From Chelatococcus sp. YT9 (GTDB lineage Bacteria > Pseudomonadota > Alphaproteobacteria > Rhizobiales > Beijerinckiaceae): 64,000 bases of DNA. The position numbers were made by a program, and so were the translations under genes. This document shows positions 9,430 through 16,193 of this stretch, piece after piece; positions within the stretch are counted from its first letter, which is position 1, and each line of letters opens with the position of its first letter. The notes beneath the pieces are model-generated. The model had not been told where the DNA came from. It did no database searches and worked only from the letters and a program-made list of their open reading frames with translations. The stretch is taken from contig NZ_JAHBRW010000002.1 in NCBI RefSeq assembly GCF_018398315.1, positions 1,038,637 through 1,102,636 on the forward strand, in the 5' to 3' direction.

Positions 9430-9887
9430 GTGGCGATTCGGGACGTACCCACCACCCGCGTGGTGATGATGGAGCACCGGGGTAATCCGGCGACACTTGG
9501 TGCCACAATCCAGCGGTTTATCGCATGGCGCAAAGCGGCCGGCCTCCATCCCAAGACCAACCCGACATTCAATGTGTGGCGTTCCGAGCGGCGTCCCACA
9601 TCCTCTACCGACTTGGCGTGGACCTCTGTATCGCGACCGACCAGCCGATCGAAGCCAGTGGAGCCCGGATCAAAGCAGGCGAAATCCCTGGTGGACGCTG
9701 TGCGGTTCTGCGGGTCGTTGGCAACACCGACAATCTGGAGCCTGCCGCGCTGTTCCTCTATCGCGACTGGCTTCCGGTCAGCGGCGAAGAAGCACGCGAT
9801 TTCTCGATCTATTGCTAACGGTTGAGCTTCTTCCCGGAGGTGCCGGAGCATGAGGCGACTGCGGACCTGTTCTTGCCGCTGAAATAG
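9430..9887 (+). pseudogene. GyrI-like (SbmC/AraC effector) domain gene, frameshifted
   Basis: Two reading frames together give one GyrI-like small-molecule-binding domain of about 152 residues. Frame 1 from GTG 9430 supplies the N-terminal part (VAIRDVPTTRVVMMEHRG, then IQRFIAWRKAAG). Around 9580-9605 the homology jumps to another frame, which supplies LGVDLCIATDQP, the family signature EIPGGRCAVLRVVG, and LFLYRDWLPVSG. A TAA at 9816 then interrupts it, after which the same frame gives the usual family ending TADLFLPLK before TAG at 9885. One frameshift and one nonsense codon therefore separate it from an intact gene. Members bind drugs or hydrophobic ligands alone or fused to AraC DNA-binding domains; no DNA-binding part is seen upstream. 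Sequencing error could explain the frameshift but hardly both defects. Confidence 0.8.
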
Positions 9888-10119
9888 TGTTCTCCGTCAG
9901 GGGGCGCCCTTTTCGATCCGAGCCGACAAGTCACGACTTGCCCTATCCTGGTCGTTCTTGCTGGGTTCGACCCGATCCCCAAGCGGATCGGCAGGCCCAT
10001 AGGCCTTCCGCCAGCTCATCTGGGCCACTCGCCGGGGCCGATGGACCGGTGCAGGCACCCGAGACCAGCTCATCTGACGTTGTCCACCGAGGGACGAGCT
10101 AGATGGCCGCCGTCAGAGG

Positions 10120-11037
10120 CTACATAATCGGCCGCAGGTCTGGATCCGCGAGCCTTGCCGTTGCGAACCGACCCAGGCGATCAGGGTTTTGCGCCAGCTT
10201 TTCAACTTCTATCCAAAGGTTCCAGGCATCGGCGATGCTCCACCCCCCGCGCCCCACGTATGCCAAAGGCAGGCGGTAATGTAGCGCGGGACGGGGCGCA
10301 ACCTTGCCATAGATGCGGCCGGCAACATCGCAGGGGAAGAGGTGAAGGAGCAGGGGCAGAAGATCAAGCGCGCGTTTCCGCGTGGGATTCGCTTCGACGT
10401 AATCGTCGCACAATGTCCGGAGGGTGGGAGCGTATTCCGGCGCGAGAACCCGCCGCACGTAGGCCGGCGGGAAGCGGGGTGGAGCGAAGGCTGCTTGCGG
10501 ACATGAGTAGCCATGGGCGTGCCGCAAGTCAGGTTCAAGGGTGAGAAATGCCTGGAGCAGACTGAGGACGGACTTCGCATCTAGGCACCGCGGCACGACG
10601 TTGAAGTGAAGTCCGAGCCCGCCGAAGGGCGTGAAACCGTGACCGCCAGCACCCGCCTGGTGCAAGATACGCACGGCTCGGTCGATTTCGGGTAGCTTGG
10701 CGGTGGGCAAGGGGTCCGTGACAAGTTCCCGCGGCACGAATGGCGATAGCAGCCTTCCGAGTGACCGCGTTATCCAGGGATGTAACCAGGGCCACGGATT
10801 GTCCGCGCGCCTCGCGTGCACATGGCGGACATCCAATTCGACGCGAAGTCTCCCAAACGTCTCCGTGTGAACAGAAAAGGCGTAGGGATCTTCCTCCATG
10901 ACCTCTCCGGAAAACGCCTTGGCCAAGGCAAGGGCCGCGCTTCTCGGGGAGATTCGCGTGAACTCGACCCCGACTTCTCGGGTCGCTACCTCGGGCAGCA
11001 TCGCTGGAAGAGGATGAAACGCGTAACTTGCATACAC
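10120..11037 (-). CDS. Putative amidoligase-family enzyme (Amidoligase_2)
   Basis: A 305-residue protein resembling the Amidoligase_2 family, ATP-grasp-unrelated COOH-NH2 ligases of the glutamine-synthetase-like fold. Supporting motifs are the early VGVEF strand (about residues 22-26), the acidic block VMEEDPYAF, the charged strand GRLRVELDVRHVH, and the central GFTPFGGLGLHFNV block with the expected glycine and histidine metal/ATP-binding pattern. Family members form amide or peptide bonds, perhaps in cell-wall or peptide-tag modification, and are usually followed by a class I glutamine-amidotransferase-like gene. None follows here: the 230 bases downstream hold no such gene. Start at ATG 11037 has only a weak ribosome site. 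Family assignment is fairly sure; the substrate is unknown. Confidence 0.75.
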   Translation of the reverse strand: MYASYAFHPLPAMLPEVATREVGVEFTRISPRSAALALAKAFSGEVMEEDPYAFSVHTETFGRLRVELDVRHVHARRADNPWPWLHPWITRSLGRLLSPFVPRELVTDPLPTAKLPEIDRAVRILHQAGAGGHGFTPFGGLGLHFNVVPRCLDAKSVLSLLQAFLTLEPDLRHAHGYSCPQAAFAPPRFPPAYVRRVLAPEYAPTLRTLCDDYVEANPTRKRALDLLPLLLHLFPCDVAGRIYGKVAPRPALHYRLPLAYVGRGGWSIADAWNLWIEVEKLAQNPDRLGRFATARLADPDLRPIM

Positions 11038-11314
11038 TAGCAGCGATCCTTCGTCAGCAAAGCCAGCATGTGCTCCTGGTCTGGCGGGTTACATCCAACG
11101 AATTGTGCCGGTTCATAAAGCCGATGGCAGGCAGGCAGGTGTTTTTCAGCGATGAGCCGCGGCGCCGCGCGGCTCGGATGGCTGCCGTCCGACGTGGACC
11201 GGGGCGTCGGCCATCCAAGCGAGCATGGCTTGTCCTTGGCGGCCGTCTCACGCGGCGTGGTCTGGATTGACATCCGCGCTCCTGATCGGCCAGCGGCCTC
11301 CAGCTACCGGCCCG

Positions 11315-12070
11315 TTATCGCTCTGCCGAGGTGTCAGACCTTGCTTTGCGACGCGCGGCGCGGCGGGAAAGCATGTTCAAGCCTTCGATTAGACCTGAAA
11401 ACGCCATAGCCGCGTAGATGTAGCCCTTCGGGACATGCGCACCGAAGCCCTCCGCAATCAACGTCATCCCGATCATCAGAAGGAATCCCAGCGCGAGCAT
11501 GACGACGGTCGGATTATCATGGATGAATGTCGCTAGAGGATTGGCTGCCAGGAGCATGACCGTCACTGCGACGATCACCGCAATGACCATGATCATGACG
11601 ATATCGGTCATTCCAACGGCTGTGATGATGCTGTCCAGCGAGAAGACAAGATCGAGCAGCAGGATCTGCACGATCGCAGATCCAAACGTCATCGTGGCTT
11701 TGGCAGTATCGAATATGTCGCCACTCGGCGTCGGATCGACATTGTGGTGAATCTCCTTCGTCGCTTTCCAGACGAGAAAGAGCCCGCCCGCGATGAGAAT
11801 AATGTCGCGCCACGAAAATGCGTGCCCGAAAATTGCGAAGACAGGCTGCGTCAGGGTCACAATGATTGCGATCGTGCCGAGCAGCCCAAGCCGGAGGAAC
11901 AACGCCAGGCCGATCCCGATCCGGCGGGCTCGCGACCGCTGATGCTCGGGCAGCTTATTGGTGAGAATTGAAATGAAGATGAGGTTGTCGATGCCGAGCA
12001 CCACCTCCATCACAACGAGCGTCACGAGTGCCACCAAGGTCGTTGGATCCGTGATCCAAGAGAAATCCAT
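11315..12070 (-). CDS. TerC-family integral membrane protein
   Basis: A 251-residue inner-membrane protein with about seven hydrophobic segments. It carries the two TerC signatures: [13 protein letters not shown] near residues 22-34 and, in the second half, [16 protein letters not shown] near 138-153, each with a membrane-embedded aspartate that is invariant in the family. TerC/Alx/YgjT proteins export divalent metals, notably manganese, and some associate with the Sec machinery or tellurite resistance. The gene is transcribed alone on the minus strand, with AAAGGA upstream of the ATG. I looked for the Mn-sensing yybP-ykoY riboswitch that often precedes such genes and did not recognise one. 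Confidence 0.92.
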   Translation of the reverse strand: MDFSWITDPTTLVALVTLVVMEVVLGIDNLIFISILTNKLPEHQRSRARRIGIGLALFLRLGLLGTIAIIVTLTQPVFAIFGHAFSWRDIILIAGGLFLVWKATKEIHHNVDPTPSGDIFDTAKATMTFGSAIVQILLLDLVFSLDSIITAVGMTDIVMIMVIAVIVAVTVMLLAANPLATFIHDNPTVVMLALGFLLMIGMTLIAEGFGAHVPKGYIYAAMAFSGLIEGLNMLSRRAARRKARSDTSAER

Positions 12071-12465
12071 TCAGTTCTAGTCCTTTCAATTGACGACGAG
12101 ATGCAGCCCAGCGGCTGAGACATTTTGGATCGCTTGGCGGCCGAGCCTCAATATAGGTGAGCGATACGCCGACGCCAGCGACAGCCTTGACGAGATGCCC
12201 ACGATCGCGAGGTGACGAGCCGGGCGCGGTGACCGCCCGAGGCCTGCTCGCCAAACATGTCGGGCGTCGAGAACCGCTGTGGCCGCCAACAGCCTCGACA
12301 TATCTGTTGCACAACCGCCCCTCGATGATACGCGGCTAGCGAGGTGGGATCTCATTGACCCTTTGCGAAGCGTGGTGTAGCCAATGGCAATTGAAACGTT
12401 ATCACATTACATAAATTGTGGCGGTGGCGTGTTGCGGTCATGGTGCGTCTGTACTACAAGGCATG
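12071..12465. other. Intergenic region between TerC gene and riboswitch
   Basis: No gene is supported. It should hold the promoters of both divergent units: the TerC gene leftward and the riboswitch-controlled operon rightward. An AT-rich TATATT sits at about 12150-12157 on the minus strand side. No second riboswitch was recognised. Confidence 0.4.
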
Positions 12466-12665
12466 TGTGTTGGTGCCCCGCCTCGGCGGGGTGAAACGGG
12501 AATACGGTGAGCGTCGCAACCTCTGGTTCAAACGCGAAGCCGTAGCTGCCCCCGCAACTGTGAGCGGTAGCAAAGGGCAAGACGCCACTGGCCTCGACTG
12601 GCTGGGAAGGCGCCCTAAGCAAGAACCGCAAGCCAGGAGACCGGCCAGCACGACATTGCCAATCC
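12466..12665 (+). ncRNA. Cobalamin (AdoCbl) riboswitch
   Basis: The conserved cobalamin riboswitch elements follow in order: TTGGTGCCCCGCC followed by GGCGGGGTGAAACGGGAA (P3 region), GAAGCCGTAGCTGCCCCCGC and AACTGTGAGCGG in the central core, GCCACTGGC, GGGAAGGCG, and the B12 box GCCAGGAGACCGGCC at 12634-12648. In Gram-negative bacteria this RNA binds adenosylcobalamin and usually hides a downstream ribosome-binding site. Here the next such site is GGAGGAGGAGG at 12677-12687. It indicates that the ABC importer genes downstream are repressed when cobalamin is plentiful. The outer ends are approximate. Confidence 0.95.
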
Positions 12666-12691
12666 GTCGGTGGGACGGAGGAGGAGGTTTC

Positions 12692-12781
12692 GTGGCTCAT
12701 CCAATAGCCATGCCCAAGGCATGGGCGCGATCACCATTGGCGCGTGCGCGGCGCAATCGTCATTCCTGCGCGAATGACTGA
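12692..12781 (+). CDS. Short leader ORF between riboswitch and transporter operon
   Basis: A 29-codon frame starting at GTG 12692, placed 4 bases after the strongest ribosome-binding sequence of the region (GGAGGAGGAGG, 12677-12687), and ending in TGA at 12779-12781, only three bases before the ATG of the ABC ATPase. The peptide is short, arginine- and alanine-rich and matches nothing I know. The ATPase start itself has a poor ribosome site, so translation of this leader could be needed for its translation by coupling, giving the riboswitch its control point. Alternatively the peptide is incidental and the ATPase begins elsewhere. Confidence 0.45.
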   Translation: MAHPIAMPKAWARSPLARARRNRHSCAND

Positions 12782-12784
12782 TCC

Positions 12785-13654
12785 ATGTCTTCGATAGATC
12801 ATCCGACACACGGGTTCACGGCACGCGAGCCCATGGCTGCGCGCGAGCGTGTCCGGACCGACGCGGCAAAGCTGACGGTCACGGACCTCAATTTCTCGAT
12901 CGCCCAACGCAAGCTCCTAGATGGCATCATGCTGTCGCTCGCTCCCGGCGAGCGCTTTGGCATTATTGGACCAAACGGCAGCGGCAAATCCACGCTCCTG
13001 CGTTGCCTGTATGCCTGGCATCGGCCTGACAGCGGCCAAGTATGCCTGAACGGCCAGGATCTCTTCACGCTGGATGCGACCAAGCGGGCATGCGAAGTTG
13101 CCGTACTCGCTCAGCATGCGGAGGCGAGCCTCGGGCTGACCATAGAGGAAGTGGTGGCGCTTGGGCGTCTTCCGCACCGCCGGTTGCCGAAACATGAACG
13201 CGCCGATGACGACGACGCAATCGAACGAGCGCTCACGGCCGTTGACATGCTGGCGTGGCGGCAGCGTTCCTTCGCGCCTCTCTCGGGTGGCGAGAAGCAG
13301 CGCGTGCTTTTTGCCCGCGCGCTAGCGCAGCAGCCTTCCATCCTTATTCTCGATGAGCCGACGAATCACCTCGATATTCGCCATCAACTGATGGTGCTCG
13401 AGGTGGCACGCAGCCAGAACATCACCGTCATCGCAACGTTGCATGATCTCAACATCGCGGCGCGCTGGTGTGATCGCCTGTGCCTGCTCGACCAGGGGCG
13501 CATTCGCCGGATCGGGCCTCCCGAGACGGTGCTGGATCCCGTGCTGATCGGCGCTGTCTACGGTGTAGACGTGGAGCGGGATCGTGATCCGCGTACAGGC
13601 CACCCACGATTGAGCTTTCACCTTCCGCTCCAGACGTCAGGATCCGTCCTATGA
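12785..13654 (+). CDS. Corrinoid/iron-siderophore-type ABC transporter ATP-binding protein (BtuD-like)
   Basis: A 289-residue ABC ATPase of the FecE/BtuD/FhuC group. Walker A reads GPNGSGKST (about residue 60-68), the signature is LSGGEKQRV, Walker B is ILILDEPTNHLD, and the switch histidine is in TLHDLNIA. The first about 30 residues precede the domain; an in-frame ATG at 12833 could be the true start. The stop overlaps the next gene by four bases (ATGA). It powers import by the binding protein and permease encoded next. The cobalamin riboswitch upstream points to cobalamin, cobinamide or another corrinoid as substrate rather than ferric siderophore; this is inferred from regulation, not from the protein. 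Confidence 0.92.
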   Translation: MSSIDHPTHGFTAREPMAARERVRTDAAKLTVTDLNFSIAQRKLLDGIMLSLAPGERFGIIGPNGSGKSTLLRCLYAWHRPDSGQVCLNGQDLFTLDATKRACEVAVLAQHAEASLGLTIEEVVALGRLPHRRLPKHERADDDDAIERALTAVDMLAWRQRSFAPLSGGEKQRVLFARALAQQPSILILDEPTNHLDIRHQLMVLEVARSQNITVIATLHDLNIAARWCDRLCLLDQGRIRRIGPPETVLDPVLIGAVYGVDVERDRDPRTGHPRLSFHLPLQTSGSVL

Positions 13655-14634
13655 TACTGTCATTCAAAACGATGCGGTGGCTTGCCGGCATGGCCGCCAT
13701 CGGCGTCCTCGCCCTCTCGCACGCACCCTCCTTTGCCTATCCGGTCGAAGTCCAGTCCTGTTTTGACAAGGTGACCTTCGACGCGCCGCCGAAACGGCCA
13801 GTTGTCAACGATTTCAACATGGTTCAGACGGTGCTCGACATGGGCCTTATCGACCGTTTCGTCGGCGTTGCAGGTATCGGCGGCGTGAAGAAGGGCGTTG
13901 ACGATCCTGAAGGCGCACTCGCTGCAAGGCCGCAGTTTTCCGAACGCTATCCGACGATGGAAGCCATTCTCGGCCAGGACGCCGATTTCTACTTCGCCGG
14001 CTGGCAATATGGTTTCAGCGAGGCCACGGGCGTCACTCCGCAAAAGCTGGCCGACCTCGGAGTGAAGACCTACGTGCTCTATGAGAGCTGCATTCGCATC
14101 GGACCGAGGCCTCCCGTCTCGATGGACACCATGTATGCTGATGTCCTGGCGCTCGGCCGCATCTTCAACGTCGAGGATAAAGCCGAAGCAATGGTGGCGG
14201 ATTTCCGCAAGCGCGTCGCGGCGGTGACGGAGCGCACGGCCAAGGCTGAGCGGCGGCCGCGCATCATGTATTGCGGCGACTGCAACAGCGACACGCCGCC
14301 GCGCTCCATCGGAGCAGAGGGTATGCCGCGTCACCTCTTCAATCTCGCGGGTGGCGAGAATATCTTTGACGATATCAAGGACTCCTATGTTCCCGTGAGC
14401 TGGGACGCAGTGGTCGAGCGGGATCCGGAGTGGATCGTGATCTCAAATCCACGCATCCCGCCCGAGCAAAGCATCGCTTATCTGACGTCTGCTCCTGCAT
14501 TGCGTAATGTCAGCGCAGTAAAAAACCGGAACTTCTTCGTTATGTCCTATCAGGAGCGCTCGCCCTCGACGCGCAACGTTCAGGCGCTCGAGCGCCTGGC
14601 CCGCGCGGTCCATCCCGAACTCTTCGACGACTGA
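13651..14634 (+). CDS. ABC transporter periplasmic binding protein (BtuF-like)
   Basis: A 327-residue class III (TroA/BtuF-type) solute-binding protein. An N-terminal signal peptide spans about residues 1-29 (hydrophobic MAAIGVLALSHAPSFA). The mature part has the two-lobed fold with a long central helix around residues 165-195 and the family features VNDFNMVQTVLDMG and WDAVVERDPEWIVIS. It delivers a corrinoid-type ligand to the permease encoded four bases downstream. A cysteine pair (MYCGDCNSD, about residue 207-213) is uncommon in BtuF and may form a disulfide or contact the ligand. Control by the cobalamin riboswitch suggests a B12-related ligand. Confidence 0.9.
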   Translation: MILSFKTMRWLAGMAAIGVLALSHAPSFAYPVEVQSCFDKVTFDAPPKRPVVNDFNMVQTVLDMGLIDRFVGVAGIGGVKKGVDDPEGALAARPQFSERYPTMEAILGQDADFYFAGWQYGFSEATGVTPQKLADLGVKTYVLYESCIRIGPRPPVSMDTMYADVLALGRIFNVEDKAEAMVADFRKRVAAVTERTAKAERRPRIMYCGDCNSDTPPRSIGAEGMPRHLFNLAGGENIFDDIKDSYVPVSWDAVVERDPEWIVISNPRIPPEQSIAYLTSAPALRNVSAVKNRNFFVMSYQERSPSTRNVQALERLARAVHPELFDD

Positions 14635-14637
14635 ACG

Positions 14638-15699
14638 ATGATGGACATGTCCGCGACGGGCGCCGAGCCGGCGGCGCAGCGCACCGATCCGCTTATTCCG
14701 CTGATCGTGGGCCTCAGTGCGGCGGCTATCCTCTCCACCATATTGACGGTGGGCATCGGGTCAGTTTCCATTCCGCCGGAGAAAGCGCTCGCTATCGTGC
14801 GAGAGGCTTTGCGGCCGACTGGAGAAGCCGCAAACTGGACGCGTGGACAGGAACACATCATTCTTGATCTGCGCATTCCACGGGCGCTACTCGGCGCCAT
14901 GGTCGGTGCCGGGCTCGGTATCGTTGGGGCGGTGCTACAGAGCATCACCCGCAACCCGCTCGCTGATCCCTATCTTTTCGGGGTGTCGTCGGGCGCTGCG
15001 GTCGGTGCCGTCGCCGTTATTCTTTATACAGGCGCCTTTCTCGGAGCCCTTACCTTGCCACTTGCCGCCTTCATGGGTGCGCTCGCCTCGATGGCTGCGG
15101 TATTCCTTCTGGCGCGGGAAAGCGGCGGGTTCGGCACCGAGCGTCTGGTCCTCACCGGTGTCGCCGTCCATTTCGTGCTGATGGCGGCGACCAATGTCCT
15201 CATCTTTCATGCGAGCGACCGCGGCGCCGAGGGCGCGATCTTCTGGATGATGGGCAGCTTTGGCAATGCGCGCTGGAACATTCTGGGGGGACCTTTCATC
15301 GCGCTTGTTCTTGGCGCCGTCTGGGTTATGCGCAGAGCGCGCGATCTCGACGCGCTGTCTCTCGGTGACGAAGGCGCACATACGCTCGGCATCAGCGTGA
15401 AAAGCCTCCGGCTCGAAATGTTCGCAGCTACCGCGCTCATGACGGGTGTCTTCGTCGCCGCCGCGGGCGCGGTCGGTTTCATTGGCCTCATCATTCCCCA
15501 TTGCGCGCGCTGGGCGGTCGGCGCGCGGATGCGGCGTACCGTGCCGATCGCGGGGCTCATGGGGGCTATCTTCGCCGTTTGGGTCGACGCCGCGTCGCGC
15601 TGGCTCATGGCCCCGCGCGAGTTGCCGCTTGGCGTGATGACGGCGGCCATCGGCGGCGTGTTCTTCGTGATCGTCCTGAAGCGCCAGCGCCATCTGTGA
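14638..15699 (+). CDS. FecCD/BtuC-family ABC transporter permease
   Basis: A 353-residue permease with about nine or ten membrane helices. The family signature is clear: LRIPRALLGAMVGAGLGIVG, then ITRNPLADPYLFGVSSGA, and later GAVGFIGLIIPHCARW before the coupling helix. It forms the homodimeric channel for the importer with the preceding ATPase and binding protein, all in one operon behind the cobalamin riboswitch. The ATG lies 4 bases after the previous stop. There is no TonB-dependent outer-membrane receptor next to it, so the outer-membrane step must be encoded elsewhere. Confidence 0.93.
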   Translation: MMDMSATGAEPAAQRTDPLIPLIVGLSAAAILSTILTVGIGSVSIPPEKALAIVREALRPTGEAANWTRGQEHIILDLRIPRALLGAMVGAGLGIVGAVLQSITRNPLADPYLFGVSSGAAVGAVAVILYTGAFLGALTLPLAAFMGALASMAAVFLLARESGGFGTERLVLTGVAVHFVLMAATNVLIFHASDRGAEGAIFWMMGSFGNARWNILGGPFIALVLGAVWVMRRARDLDALSLGDEGAHTLGISVKSLRLEMFAATALMTGVFVAAAGAVGFIGLIIPHCARWAVGARMRRTVPIAGLMGAIFAVWVDAASRWLMAPRELPLGVMTAAIGGVFFVIVLKRQRHL

Positions 15700-15719
15700 T
15701 CAACCAGGAGCGACTACAA

Positions 15720-15821
15720 GTGACCTCTCAACCGCCGCGCATCGCGGCCATCCTTCTGGCTCGTTGGCGATCGGCGCTTGCCGAGAACATTGCCACGCAG
15801 GCGGCGGTGAGCCTTAGATGA
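15720..15821 (+). other. Short ORF stub at the end of the corrinoid operon
   Basis: A 33-codon frame from GTG 15720, with AGGAG 9 bases upstream and 20 bases after the permease stop, ending at TAG 15821. It reads like the first residues of a normal protein (SQPPRIAAILLARWRSALAE) that stops abruptly. It could be the remnant of a fourth operon gene lost when the cytochrome oxidase cluster was joined here, or a real micropeptide. No function is assigned. Confidence 0.3.
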
Positions 15822-15869
15822 GCCCGAGGCGGCACCTGCATGTGGCGTCAGCTCGCGAGCTAGTGGACG

Positions 15870-16193
15870 TCAATAGCACGTCGACAATGCGAAAACCGGC
15901 GCAAACACTAAGATGACAGCAGCAGTGGCAGCCTGTGCCGACCATCTTGCGGCAGTGCGCAGCATGGAAGCCTCACTGGGGCTGTTAATCCGCAGGGCGA
16001 GGACAACACAAGCGATCAGTCCGAGAACGAAAATTGCGATGAGCTGCGCGCGTTGCAGCGTTATGCCGTATGCAAGTTCGATGTGATCCCAGCCCAAGCG
16101 GCAGCCGAGCGACAGCATGGCGTAGAGCGCAACGAAGGTCATCGCCCATAGGGTAAAGCCGGCTCCAAGCATCAGAATAGCTCGCCCGCTCAT
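15870..16193 (-). CDS. Small membrane protein at the end of the cytochrome oxidase operon
   Basis: A 107-residue protein with three predicted membrane helices (about residues 5-30, 42-65 and 80-105). The ATG at 16193 overlaps the stop of the fused oxidase subunit by four bases, so it is translationally coupled to it; the longer open frame upstream lies inside that gene. Small hydrophobic proteins in this position of cox operons are often subunit IV-like or assembly proteins. I do not recognise a named family, so the oxidase role rests on operon position. Confidence 0.75.
   Translation of the reverse strand: MSGRAILMLGAGFTLWAMTFVALYAMLSLGCRLGWDHIELAYGITLQRAQLIAIFVLGLIACVVLALRINSPSEASMLRTAARWSAQAATAAVILVFAPVFALSTCY

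Noticed and set aside
12071-12200. A possible Mn riboswitch (yybP-ykoY) before the TerC gene
   Set aside because: The conserved loop sequences of that riboswitch were not found.
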